From JBCDCE01 sp039182515 (GTDB lineage Bacteria > Pseudomonadota > Alphaproteobacteria > Rhodobacterales > Rhodobacteraceae): a DNA stretch of 57,906 nucleotides. The notes under the pieces are model-generated. The model searched no databases. It saw only the letters and a program-made list of their open reading frames with translations, and was not told the origin of the DNA. Made by a program: the position numbers and the translations under genes. This document shows positions 27,039-35,734 of the stretch, piece by piece. Position 1 is the first letter of the stretch. Each line of letters starts with the position of its first letter. Where the stretch lies: the NCBI GenBank assembly GCA_039182515.1, contig JBCDCE010000020.1:1-57906 (forward strand), given 5' to 3'.

Positions 27039-30000
27039 TTACAGCATCGCCGCAAGGTCGCCATCTGTTTCTTCCTCGTCGTCATTCGCGGGTTGCAGAT
27101 CATCAACCGAAATTAACGGCAACCAATCCCAAATCGCCAAGTTCGGCAGCGTTGTCTCTGAAGTCTCTTGCGTTGGTTCTTGATCCGCCTCGGATGGCTC
27201 ACCAAGGCCAAAGACGCTACGGAAAAACGCGAGAATGTTTTGAAAGAACTGCGCAAATGTAGCTTCTTCAGGTTCAGGTTCAGGTTCAGGTTCAGGTTCG
27301 GGATTTAGCTCAGAATCAGGCTGAGGTTGGGCATCTGGCTCTGGCTTGGGTTCTGGCTCTGGCTCTGGCTCGGGTTCTGGCTCAGGTGTAGGTGAGGGCT
27401 GAGGGGCTGGATCTGGCTCAGGATCTGGCTCAGGATCTGGCGTAGGTGCTGGGTCGGGCTGTACGTCGGGGTCTGGCGTCGGGTCAGGCATTGTATGCCC
27501 GCCATGTGGATTGTGTGGGTCATCTGGAGCCATCACAACCGCTTCTCGGGCGTGGATTGTATCGGCCTGCATGCCCATCACGTGAGCGCCGATATCTACG
27601 TCGTTGTCAGGATCGTCACCTTCTAGGGTGAGCGTAAATTCATGCTCAAAGGGGCTGTCTTCGGTGCCCACTTGGAAAAGGCCTCCATCGGTGACCAAAA
27701 CCCAGTCTGCAACAAGCTCTTTGTCTGACGTGTCTTCCACGATCAAATTGCCGCCCGCGACCAAAATTGATTTCACAGTTGCACTTTGATCCAAAACAAC
27801 AGTCATACCGGCATGGATTACGACATGACTGTCAGCATCTGGAAGATCTCCGCCCCAGGTTTCCGTGTCAGACCAACGAGCCATATGATGGGTGACATCC
27901 AGGGTGTTAGACGTGCTGTCGTGCTCAATCAGATCTACCTGGCGAGCGGGTTCTACCCCGACCTGTCCACGCAAAGCGCCGCTCGGCTGATCAACTGTAT
28001 GCAGGTTGATGTAGGTGCCGCCCTCAATGAGGGCTTGGGCGTGTTCCGGGCTAAGATCAATCGTGCCTTCAAAGGAGCCGTTGCGACCGTCGGCCGTGTT
28101 GATCGTTAAAGCCCCGATCACAGCACCGTTTTGGCCTTCTTGCCCCAAATGCAGATGCATCATGGCTGCATCAGAGGCGAGGTTTGAAAAGACGCCGTCG
28201 ATTTGCACGGTTCCGGCTTCCGCGTCATAAACGATATCAAACTCGGCATGAGCTTCCGTGTCAGGCACATCCGCGCTGGCTTGGCTTTCTGACATCTCAA
28301 GATCGCGTGCATAGTAGGTCTTTGACGCGAGCCCATCCGGGACAATCAGCTCAGGCACATCATAGATGTCTCCAGGTCCATTTTGCTGGGCCAGCAGCGC
28401 CATCATATCGGGATCGAAAGCGCCTTGACCTCGTTCGACAAAGTCTTGCTCAGCCACGGGTTCCAGGTCGCTGAACCGAATGCCCTCGACGGGATTGGCT
28501 CCGGCATCGGTCAAGAAAGCTTGGGCGGGACTGTCCTCATTGTCGATCATTGAGCTGATTTGATAGGGATCATCCTCGCGCCCAGTATCGTCAATTTGAA
28601 CGGCGACAACGCGCACAAAGAGATTGCTTCCGTCTTGGAAGATGGCTGTTTCGTCTGCTGCAAATAGATTTTCCAGCGTGTCCACTTCGACGCCCCCTCC
28701 AAGCCTGAGAAAGGCGGAGGATACATTGGTGAACTGATAAACCACGGCTGCCCCTTCGAGCATGCCTGTTGTGTTGATGTTGAGATACTCGGGCGTTCCA
28801 TCAAACTCGACAAGATACGCAGCTTCTCCGTCGTAGTGACCGGCCGTTTGAAACGTGAGGCGATTGCCTTCAAAGTCTGCAAACTGTTCAAAGTACTCGA
28901 CCCCGTCTTCACGCGTGATCAGTGGCTTGATCATATTGCCTTCATCATTGTTGGTGAAAGACGTGCGAATTTCGGTTTGAAACAGATAACTGTCAGACGA
29001 TAGATATTGGTTTGGAAATTGGCTGCCCCCGTCTTGCGCGTTAAAGCCGCCGTATTGTTCGTTGATATATTGCCGTGTGACAAAGGTGCCGGCTTCGCCC
29101 GTTAGGCTTCCGTCGAGATCAATAAGCCGATTGTCCGACGCGTGGGGGCGGGCTTGAACCGGGTTGATAAATTGTGTGGTGAGGGCACCATCGACGTTCT
29201 CGAAGGTAAGATCTGTCGTCCATGTTGGGGTGCCTTGCTCGCCGGTTCGAATTTCGATCGCGCGAAATTCGGTGTCTCCGGCTTGCGTCTCAAAGTGCAC
29301 ATCGTTGATGCCGGTATCGGAGTTGCGATAGAGGAAAACGCCCACATCGCCTTTATAGTGCTCGGGGTTGTCGTTCGTGCCAACCGCGAGCGTGTCGTTT
29401 ATCACGGAGCCATCGTTGTGCATGAAGATGCCAACGCGATTGCCAGAGACCATTGCGTTATCAACAAAGGCACGCGTGCCAAGCCAAAGCCCGTTTTCAT
29501 TGCTATAGGCTGTGAAGTCTTCAATTAACGCTTCACCGGGCCCAGCGCGTACAAAGCCGTCGGCCACTTGCAGTGTGTCTGGGTCGATAAACTCTTCGAT
29601 GAAGAGCCCGTGTTCCACGTTGCTGTGCGCAACGTTGTCTTGAAACACAAGGTTATCGAGGTTGCCACCCCATGTTTCCGTCTCATTCGGGTCGGTATAG
29701 ACGCCTCGTGACGCGCCATGAGGCCCTTCCAGTACAGGCGTGATCCAAAAGCCAACATCATCCGAGCCCGCGGCGTGGTTGCCGATCATCACGGTGTTGC
29801 CGTTTTCAATCCAGTAGCTAGAGACATCGGTTTTATCGGTGGGGATGGGGAGACCGGTTTGGGACGCTTGCGTGCCAAATACCAGGTTGTCTATGATTTG
29901 GCTCCCGTGCTCCGAGCCGTCCTCCAAAAACACACCGTGACCGATGTGATCATAGATAACGCTGTCCTCAAGCCGCACATTGTGGGTGCCGTGGATGGTC

Positions 30001-30944
30001 ACACCCTTGTTGAAGCTTTCGTGCACGGAGATATTTTTCGCGTATTGACCAGAGGCATCATCCAGCATGTGCCAGTGCACAGGATAGCGCCCCATTTCAT
30101 CAAGCTGACCTGTGCGGAAAAACTCCACACCAGATAGATGTTGGCTTGCGCCGTGCATGGCCATGGTGTGAGCACCGTAGCCATCGTCCATGCTGTCTTC
30201 GTCTCCCTGTATCGTGACGTTGCGTGTGAGCAAGCCAACTTCTGCGCGCATATCAACGTCCCAAGTTTGGGTCCCGTCTGTGTGCGTTTGTATTTCGCCA
30301 AAATGATCACTGCTAAGAGGCCGGTCGAGGGTAAAGGTGAGCCCATCTGAAGAGATATCTGTGATGAGGTATTCGTGATCTTCCTCAACGCCGGAGGCTG
30401 TGCGCCCTGAGCTCGCAATCGCGATCAGATCACCGATCTCCCAGCCCGTCTCATCTGTTACCGTAATGGTGGTGTCGTCTTTGGATACGCTGCCGTCCAG
30501 CTGCGTCCAGCTTTCCTTGCCGGCATCTGCACCGTGAATTTCAATGCGACTGCCTTCGCCCATGGCCATGAGAAAGGCATTATTGTCTGTGATTGTGCCA
30601 TGGGCATGACCTGCATGCGCGTCCATCGTGCCAATTTGCTCAGGCGTGATCTCGTTAAAGCTTTGACTGAGCGCCGGACCCGAACCGTCTGAGCTCGCAA
30701 AAAGCTCGATAAGTAAATCGAGCATTTCAAAGCCTTCACTGGCTCCGCCGGACAGCAAACCTGGAACGATTGCCGTGTGATCGGGCAAGAGAACTTGCTG
30801 GGTTTGATTTAGGATAGCGCCGCTATCGTCTGTACTTTGCGTGGTGACGGTAAAGCTCCCAATGTCTTCGGGGGGAATACCGTTTGGAGAGGTTACGTTG
30901 ACGAACAAATCTCCAAGGCGAACATATCCAACTATTTGTTCCAA
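27039..30944 (-). CDS. Giant G8/CHRD/beta-helix surface protein with Pro-acidic tail
   Basis: An acidic protein of up to 1343 residues if read from TTG 31070. I prefer TTG 30944 (residue 43 of the longer form), since the first 42 residues are basic and overlap a palindrome. Using the longer numbering: residues 165-400 match the segment that follows G8 in CEMIP-like hyaluronidase proteins (RAEVGLLTRNVTIQGD, GRYPVHWHML, SFNKGVTIHGTHNVRLED); 400-650 continue as a beta-helix; 940-1040 is a CHRD domain (HLHLG, GALRGQV); 1062-1150 is a G8 domain; 1195-1270 is a Pro-Glu/Asp repeat. The last 35 residues are acidic and end DLAAML. No Sec signal is visible, suggesting a C-terminal export or sorting signal. 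Lies among EPS genes; function unknown. Confidence 0.82.
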   Translation of the reverse strand: MEQIVGYVRLGDLFVNVTSPNGIPPEDIGSFTVTTQSTDDSGAILNQTQQVLLPDHTAIVPGLLSGGASEGFEMLDLLIELFASSDGSGPALSQSFNEITPEQIGTMDAHAGHAHGTITDNNAFLMAMGEGSRIEIHGADAGKESWTQLDGSVSKDDTTITVTDETGWEIGDLIAIASSGRTASGVEEDHEYLITDISSDGLTFTLDRPLSSDHFGEIQTHTDGTQTWDVDMRAEVGLLTRNVTIQGDEDSMDDGYGAHTMAMHGASQHLSGVEFFRTGQLDEMGRYPVHWHMLDDASGQYAKNISVHESFNKGVTIHGTHNVRLEDSVIYDHIGHGVFLEDGSEHGSQIIDNLVFGTQASQTGLPIPTDKTDVSSYWIENGNTVMIGNHAAGSDDVGFWITPVLEGPHGASRGVYTDPNETETWGGNLDNLVFQDNVAHSNVEHGLFIEEFIDPDTLQVADGFVRAGPGEALIEDFTAYSNENGLWLGTRAFVDNAMVSGNRVGIFMHNDGSVINDTLAVGTNDNPEHYKGDVGVFLYRNSDTGINDVHFETQAGDTEFRAIEIRTGEQGTPTWTTDLTFENVDGALTTQFINPVQARPHASDNRLIDLDGSLTGEAGTFVTRQYINEQYGGFNAQDGGSQFPNQYLSSDSYLFQTEIRTSFTNNDEGNMIKPLITREDGVEYFEQFADFEGNRLTFQTAGHYDGEAAYLVEFDGTPEYLNINTTGMLEGAAVVYQFTNVSSAFLRLGGGVEVDTLENLFAADETAIFQDGSNLFVRVVAVQIDDTGREDDPYQISSMIDNEDSPAQAFLTDAGANPVEGIRFSDLEPVAEQDFVERGQGAFDPDMMALLAQQNGPGDIYDVPELIVPDGLASKTYYARDLEMSESQASADVPDTEAHAEFDIVYDAEAGTVQIDGVFSNLASDAAMMHLHLGQEGQNGAVIGALTINTADGRNGSFEGTIDLSPEHAQALIEGGTYINLHTVDQPSGALRGQVGVEPARQVDLIEHDSTSNTLDVTHHMARWSDTETWGGDLPDADSHVVIHAGMTVVLDQSATVKSILVAGGNLIVEDTSDKELVADWVLVTDGGLFQVGTEDSPFEHEFTLTLEGDDPDNDVDIGAHVMGMQADTIHAREAVVMAPDDPHNPHGGHTMPDPTPDPDVQPDPAPTPDPEPDPEPDPAPQPSPTPEPEPEPEPEPEPKPEPDAQPQPDSELNPEPEPEPEPEPEEATFAQFFQNILAFFRSVFGLGEPSEADQEPTQETSETTLPNLAIWDWLPLISVDDLQPANDDEEETDGDLAAML
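27267..27476 (-). repeat. Hexanucleotide repeat encoding a Pro-Glu/Asp linker
   Basis: Tandem GGTTCA units (about five at 27271-27300) and GGCTCT/GGATCT variants continuing to about 27476. On the coding strand they encode alternating Pro and Glu/Asp across roughly residues 1195-1270 of the giant G8/CHRD protein. Six-base units keep the frame, so copy-number change would alter linker length without frameshift. They likely form a stiff acidic spacer before the C-terminal segment. Confidence 0.85.
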
Positions 30945-31052
30945 AATTTTCCCAATCCGCAAAAATACCGCCACTTTGTTGAGTATGTGAATCAAATACG
31001 ACGAATCTGGGCCATGGATTGGACCTATTGCGGTGATTCCATGGCGCGATTT

Positions 31053-31076
31053 CCTTAGTTGCTCAAACAACTAAGG
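31053..31076. promoter_or_regulatory. 24-base perfect inverted repeat upstream of the giant gene
   Basis: CCTTAGTTG, a 6-base spacer, then CAACTAAGG: a perfect 9-bp arm on each side. It lies between the giant gene (start at or near 30944) and the end of the phosphatase gene at 31194. It overlaps the furthest-upstream possible TTG start of the giant gene. It could be an operator, or a terminator for the upstream phosphatase transcript, although no T run follows on the minus strand. Confidence 0.5.
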
Positions 31077-31193
31077 CGTGCATCACGTCGCGCGATAAAA
31101 TAGGCTGTTTTTCGCTTATGGGGAGGGTTGGAGGAGATAAAGAGGACCTGACCTCAAGCTTCACTTTGTTGGGCGTCAACCGGTCGGAAAGCG

Positions 31194-31940
31194 TTAAACC
31201 TCGAAAAACTCCACATTTCCTTGCGAAACATAGGCACCCGTCAAACGGCCACTGGCATAGGCTCCGGTGTCAATGGAAATCCTACCGTCCGCGCAGATAG
31301 GTTGATCCACAATTGTGTGACCATGGAGCACCCAAATACCGTCTTCACGTTCTTGACGCCCAAAGGCCCTGTGCCCCCAAAGTAAGACGTCTTCGTATTG
31401 CTCAGTCATTTTGCGCGCGGGATCGGCTCCAGCGTGGGTTACGTAAACGTTTCCAGAATTCCACATCGTGGGAAGGGAGTTCAGCCAGTCGAGCGTTTTT
31501 TGTCCCATTGCCGAGTTTAGACCTTCGGCTATTTCGTCTATATCTTCAGGTGACGCGTCTGGATCAATAGATCTCAACCCGTAGCTCCAAAGAGTTTGTA
31601 ACCCACCGTTTTGAATCCAGAATCTATATTGTGTTTGAGGATCTTCGAGAAACTCTAGCAACATCACTTCGTGATTGCCCTTTAAGCAAGTGACACGAGG
31701 GGCCTCGTCGAGTTCCATTAGTCCAAGCAACACATCAGCGCTGCGATCCCCGCGATCAATATAGTCTCCAACAAATACAATTGGCGCTGCGATGTCTCGT
31801 TGCTCGATCGCAATCAAGATTTTGCGGAACTTTTCCAGGCTTCCATGGATATCTCCGACAGCAAAAAAGGGACCTTTCGGAGCTATTGGCGCGTCAAAGC
31901 CAGTATTTGGGCGAAGCTTGAGTCTCGAAAACCAATTCAT
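31194..31940 (-). CDS. PPP-family metallophosphatase (serine/threonine or bis-nucleotide phosphatase)
   Basis: About 248 residues from ATG 31940; the frame is open to 32063 but no good start is seen there. Full calcineurin-like metal-binding set: GDIHGS, GDYIDRGDRS, GNHE, a THAGADP segment and HGHT. These are the motifs of PPP phosphatases and ApaH/PrpE relatives, so it may dephosphorylate proteins or cleave dinucleoside polyphosphates. It sits between the giant surface protein and the ExoY-type transferase. The EPS locus has a tyrosine autokinase but no recognisable Wzb-type tyrosine phosphatase. Confidence 0.88.
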   Translation of the reverse strand: MNWFSRLKLRPNTGFDAPIAPKGPFFAVGDIHGSLEKFRKILIAIEQRDIAAPIVFVGDYIDRGDRSADVLLGLMELDEAPRVTCLKGNHEVMLLEFLEDPQTQYRFWIQNGGLQTLWSYGLRSIDPDASPEDIDEIAEGLNSAMGQKTLDWLNSLPTMWNSGNVYVTHAGADPARKMTEQYEDVLLWGHRAFGRQEREDGIWVLHGHTIVDQPICADGRISIDTGAYASGRLTGAYVSQGNVEFFEV

Positions 31941-32240
31941 CGCAGCGGCTTTCCGAAAAGCATCAATGTCTCTTACCTCAAGCTTGTTTGGGGAAGAACA
32001 AAAAACAAGAACGAGTACTGGCCGAATGGTATATCCGCTTTCCAGGCTAGAGCAATCTAGCAAGTGGTAGAAGCAAGCGGCGGCTCAAAGTCTATCAGCT
32101 AGTCTCAGGATCGCTATTTCATCGTAAGGTCGACTGCAAGAGGCATAAAATTCTTGCCATAAATGGGCAAAAGACCGGAGCAGAAAGCGTCAACCAAGGT
32201 CGATCATCAAATTAGCGTTGGGCAAGAACAGCAGGGCCTT

Positions 32241-32903
32241 CTAGTAAGCCCCTTCGCGTTTTAGCACGACCGCAACCGTTTTAACGACAATGTTCAAATC
32301 CTCTCCAAAGCTCCAAGATCTGACATAGTCGCTGTCGAGAGAGACACGCTCTTCAAACGTGGTTTCATTTCGTCCAGATACTTGCCACAAACCCGTTATT
32401 CCCGGACGTGACCTTAAGTAATCCGCACCTGCGGGACCATAAAGAGCAAATTCACGCTCAATGATCGGTCGGGGACCCACGATGCTCATATCGCCTTTGA
32501 GAACGTTCAAGAACTGTGGTATCTCATCTAAGCTCGTAGAGCGCAGGAACTTCCCAACAACTGGAATGATGCGAGGATCTTTGCGCAACTTGCTATCACG
32601 AGCATATTCCGCGGCAGCGGCCGGGTCTTCTGCCAGCAGAGCATCCAGCTTGGAGTCAGCGTCTTCGACCATCGTGCGAAACTTAATGCAGCCAAAGCGT
32701 GAGCCGTTTAGGCCGATCCTCTCGTGCACAAAAAATACCGGTCCACCATCCACCAGTTTATGCACAACCGCTATTGCAGCCATTAAAGGCAACAACGTGA
32801 CCGACGCCAACAAAGAAAATGCGATATCGAAGGAGCGTTTAAGCGCGCCGCCAATAGGACGCTGTTCGAGCCGCTCAATGTGCTCAGCGTTTGTATCACT
32901 CAT
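32241..32903 (-). CDS. exoY: ExoY/WcaJ-type undecaprenyl-phosphate sugar-1-phosphate transferase
   Basis: Starts EPS repeat-unit assembly by moving a sugar 1-phosphate onto undecaprenyl phosphate at the inner membrane. It has 220 residues with the short ExoY layout. One N-terminal hydrophobic helix (FDIAFSLLASVTLLPLMAAIAVV) precedes the bacterial transferase domain: FVHERIGLNGSRFGCIKFRTM, RSTSLDEIPQFLNVLKGDMSIVGPRP, and RPGITGLWQVSGR. ExoY itself uses galactose, and galE nearby would supply UDP-Gal, but the sugar is not proven. ATG 32903 follows a GGGG site. Confidence 0.94.
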   Translation of the reverse strand: MSDTNAEHIERLEQRPIGGALKRSFDIAFSLLASVTLLPLMAAIAVVHKLVDGGPVFFVHERIGLNGSRFGCIKFRTMVEDADSKLDALLAEDPAAAAEYARDSKLRKDPRIIPVVGKFLRSTSLDEIPQFLNVLKGDMSIVGPRPIIEREFALYGPAGADYLRSRPGITGLWQVSGRNETTFEERVSLDSDYVRSWSFGEDLNIVVKTVAVVLKREGAY

Positions 32904-33623
32904 AATTACCCCGTTTCAAATAACAACACCTCGCAATGAGGCCACCACCAACAATTAATTTACGAGGCGAAGTTACCCAAGATGCAGCGGTTTGGAAAGC
33001 TGTGCCAAGGACGATTTGAGACCTTTTTAAGGTGTTAAAGGGGTCATTGACCAAAAATTAATCGATTTTTGTCATCGGCATGGCGGCAATGCAGCCATGT
33101 TTTGGCAACTCTCCGCACAGCGATGACGTGATTCGTTTGTTAAAGCGCTGTTTTGTTCCGGGCATCATTTAATGAAGCTATTGGGTCGCCGTCGAAATCT
33201 GCGAGATAAGCTTAACTATCAAGATTACATAGATTAAATTTGGAAAACGATACTGTCGATACCCGATGGGTTCAAAATATCTATGCCTAAAAAAGCGGCT
33301 CGGGTGCGCGGTACGTGTTGGATTTGACGTTCATTTCTCGCTTTTGATTCATCATCATATGAGCTGGAAAGACTTAAGCCCTCGCTGTGGCGCTTAAAAT
33401 GCTGTCGTTCTGGTTGTGTAAAAAATGGGCGGCCTAAGCGTCGTTCATGCGTCTTGAGCAAGCTCCGCTCTTGGCGTTCGAAAGATTGCCTGGTAGCATC
33501 GCCGGAGAATTGTTTATTGGTGATTAATGTTAAAGTTCAGATTTAGTTCCATGCACTTATGGCCCCTGGGCCGTCTTGGCTCATCTTTGGTTTGGGCAAA
33601 CTTCTGCGTGGATTGTTCTTGAT
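32904..33623. other. 720-base non-coding region between exoY and the lasso ABC exporter
   Basis: AT-rich divergent intergenic region that should carry promoters for exoY (leftward) and the lasso cluster (rightward). Possible open frames (33234-33461 minus; a 21-codon frame at 33172-33237 plus) lack ribosome sites and recognisable content. A modest inverted repeat TTAAGC/GCTTAA spans 33374-33397. Confidence 0.45.
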
Positions 33624-35459
33624 ATGGGCCGATTATCCAAATCAGTCCGACAAATTCGTGATCGGCTGAAAATCTCTTCTGAGATTTTCTCAAAAGTCCT
33701 GGCGTTATTGCGGTACAGTGATCGCCGCCTCGGGATCATGGCGTTGTCCGTAACGCTTCTCGAGATTTTCCTGACGCTCGGTGCATTTTACGCTGTAAAG
33801 CGCGTGATTGACGTCTTGGCCCGCACTCCAAACATCGAAGAAAACATGGGACGCGTGTTCGGTTTGATCACGGTTGTACTTCTGTTGTTTGTTGTCGGTC
33901 GGATCCTGAATTCTGTCGCAGTCTATTTTCGCTCTGCACAAGGCTATGTTGTGAGCGACTACGTTAATCAAGCGATCCAGGAACGCGCGGTTGCAGCTGA
34001 TTTAAGTTTTTATGACAGCGCGCTTTACTATGACAGTCTGGAACGCGCCAGGCAGGCGGGTGCCCAACGTCCCGCGATTGTTATTTCAAATGCTTTGTCC
34101 GTCTTTCGCAGTAGCATAATGCTGGGCGGCATCATGGTGCTTTTCGCGACCATTGAATGGCGCATGCTCCCGGTAGTCCTAATTGCGGTTTTGCTAATTT
34201 TAGTCGTTCAACTTCGGTTCACACGCGAACGGTTCCAACGCCAAAAAGAACTGGTGCAGAATGAACGCCAGGGCTGGTATGCCGATTGGCTTATGACATC
34301 TGGAACGATTGCCAAAGAAATCCGACTTTGGAACCTCGGCCCGTATTTACGCGATTTCTTTATGAAAATCCGTGTTCAAGTTCGCAGCGATTACCTTGGA
34401 ATTGAACGACGGAAGGCGTTTGCTGAAGTCTTCGCGACACTCGTAGGCGGGCTTCTTTTTCTCGCGGCTGGCGCCTTTATTTTATCACAGGTCCGAAATG
34501 GGCAGGCTGGCTTATCAGATTTGGTTTTGATCATCTTACTCCTCCAGCGCGCTGAAATGTCTGGGAGAGATTTGGTATCTTCGCTTTCGCGACTTTACGA
34601 TGATCAGCTATTTTTAAGCCAACTTTTCTCTTTTCTAGACCTAAAACCCGTCATTTCGGTGTCCAAAGGCGAGACGGCAATTCCGCCGTTTTTAGAGAAT
34701 GGTCTATGCTTGGAAAATGTGACATTCACGTACCCTGGAGCTGAAAAACCAGCTCTTGAGAACGTTTCTATGCAAATCAAGCCCGGACACTTCACGGCCC
34801 TTGTGGGGGGGAACGGGTCGGGGAAAACAACGCTTATTAAGTTGATGTGCCGATTATACGACCCGCAAGATGGACGCATAACTTTTGGTGGCATCGACAT
34901 TCGTGAGCTTGATCCAATCGCATACCGCAAAGAGCTCAGCGTCATTTTTCAAGACTTTATTCAATACGCCTATAGCGGAACCGCAAACATAAAAATCTCA
35001 GATATCACGGCTCAAGACGATCTTGACCGGACTATGAAAGCCGCGCGTGTGAGCGGTGCGCATGAGGTTTTGGTAGCATTGCCAAATGGGTATGATACCG
35101 TGTTGTCCAGGATGTTCGACCAAGGCGTCGAATTAAGCGGCGGTCAATGGCAAAAAATAGCTTTGTCACGGGCAATTTTTCCCAACTCAAAGCTTGTTAT
35201 TTTAGACGAACCAACGAGTGCGATCGATCCGAATGCAGAAGCTGAGCTGTTTGAGAATTTTCGCGAAAAGATGGACGGCCGAGCAACATTGGTAATCAGC
35301 CATAGGTTGTCTACAATTAGACAAGCAGATTATACTTATGTTCTGGAGGGCGGGCGTATCGCAGAGGAAGGCTCACCAGATTCTTTGATTGCAGGGCAGG
35401 GTCTGTATGCTGAAATGTTTGCGCGCCAGGGGCGCGGCTACCGTGCGAGCAAAGCCTAA
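33624..35459 (+). CDS. ABC exporter (fused permease-ATPase) of the lasso-peptide cluster
   Basis: A 611-residue type IV ABC exporter starting at ATG 33624 (the frame is open to 33576 without a proper start). The N-terminal half has about six membrane helices; the C-terminal ATPase has Walker A GGNGSGKTT, signature LSGGQWQK, Walker B LVILDEPTSAID and the H-loop SHRLST. No peptidase C39 domain is present, as expected when leader removal is done by B1/B2. It lies 134 bases upstream of the precursor gene on the same strand, so it is the likely D protein that exports the mature lasso peptide and gives self-immunity. Confidence 0.9.
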   Translation: MGRLSKSVRQIRDRLKISSEIFSKVLALLRYSDRRLGIMALSVTLLEIFLTLGAFYAVKRVIDVLARTPNIEENMGRVFGLITVVLLLFVVGRILNSVAVYFRSAQGYVVSDYVNQAIQERAVAADLSFYDSALYYDSLERARQAGAQRPAIVISNALSVFRSSIMLGGIMVLFATIEWRMLPVVLIAVLLILVVQLRFTRERFQRQKELVQNERQGWYADWLMTSGTIAKEIRLWNLGPYLRDFFMKIRVQVRSDYLGIERRKAFAEVFATLVGGLLFLAAGAFILSQVRNGQAGLSDLVLIILLLQRAEMSGRDLVSSLSRLYDDQLFLSQLFSFLDLKPVISVSKGETAIPPFLENGLCLENVTFTYPGAEKPALENVSMQIKPGHFTALVGGNGSGKTTLIKLMCRLYDPQDGRITFGGIDIRELDPIAYRKELSVIFQDFIQYAYSGTANIKISDITAQDDLDRTMKAARVSGAHEVLVALPNGYDTVLSRMFDQGVELSGGQWQKIALSRAIFPNSKLVILDEPTSAIDPNAEAELFENFREKMDGRATLVISHRLSTIRQADYTYVLEGGRIAEEGSPDSLIAGQGLYAEMFARQGRGYRASKA

Positions 35460-35568
35460 TATTTAGCCCAAAGCCTTAAAAAATACTCTTTTCCGTCTGT
35501 TGAACCGGGATATTTAGCGTTTTGCTTATTCCTGTCTCCTTTAGAATGTGTTAACAATGTGGCGTTGG

Positions 35569-35580
35569 TAACTATAGTTA
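35569..35580. promoter_or_regulatory. 12-base palindrome just upstream of the lasso precursor RBS
   Basis: TAACTATAGTTA is a perfect 12-base palindrome whose last base is the first base of the AAGGAG ribosome site of the precursor gene. It could be an operator or part of a leader RNA structure that limits translation. A possible TTAACA-N16-TATAGT promoter overlaps it (35551-35578) but would leave almost no leader, so I do not call it. Confidence 0.4.
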
Positions 35581-35593
35581 AGGAGTACATTTT

Positions 35594-35734
35594 ATGACAA
35601 AACTTGCATACCAAACACCTGCAATCCGGGAACATGGCAGCGTTGAAGCGCTGACAAAAACTACCCAAAATGGTACATTCCTCGATGCTGCATTCGATCA
35701 GGACACACCTCTGACCGAAATCACAATCTCTTAA
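35594..35734 (+). CDS. Lasso peptide precursor (46 residues, C-terminal Ser)
   Basis: Short gene read from ATG 35594 with AAGGAG 8 bases upstream. The protein begins MTKLAYQTPAIREHG and ends TPLTEITIS. Leader residues Y6, P9, I11, G15 and T21 fit the class signature Y-x2-P-x-[L/I]-x3-G-x5-T-x exactly, with the conserved Thr at position -2. Cleavage is then predicted after K22, giving a 24-residue core that starts TTQNGTFLD. Asp9 of the core would close a nine-residue macrolactam on Thr1. A less likely alternative is Gly at residue 28 as core position 1 with the ring at its own position 9. The last residue is Ser46, the kind of residue modified by lasso-linked HPr-like kinases. Followed by B1, B2, C and kinase genes. 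Confidence 0.9.
   Translation: MTKLAYQTPAIREHGSVEALTKTTQNGTFLDAAFDQDTPLTEITIS

Noticed and set aside
27267..27476. Tandem repeats considered as a CRISPR array
   Set aside because: Units are 6 bases with no spacers, and they encode a continuous Pro-Glu/Asp linker in frame.
33234..33461. 75-codon minus-strand frame in the exoY/exporter gap
   Set aside because: No ATG/GTG start with ribosome site, no domain, and the region is expected to hold promoters.
35551..35578. TTAACA-N16-TATAGT as a promoter for the lasso precursor
   Set aside because: Transcription would start within or after the ribosome site, so the box match is probably coincidental.
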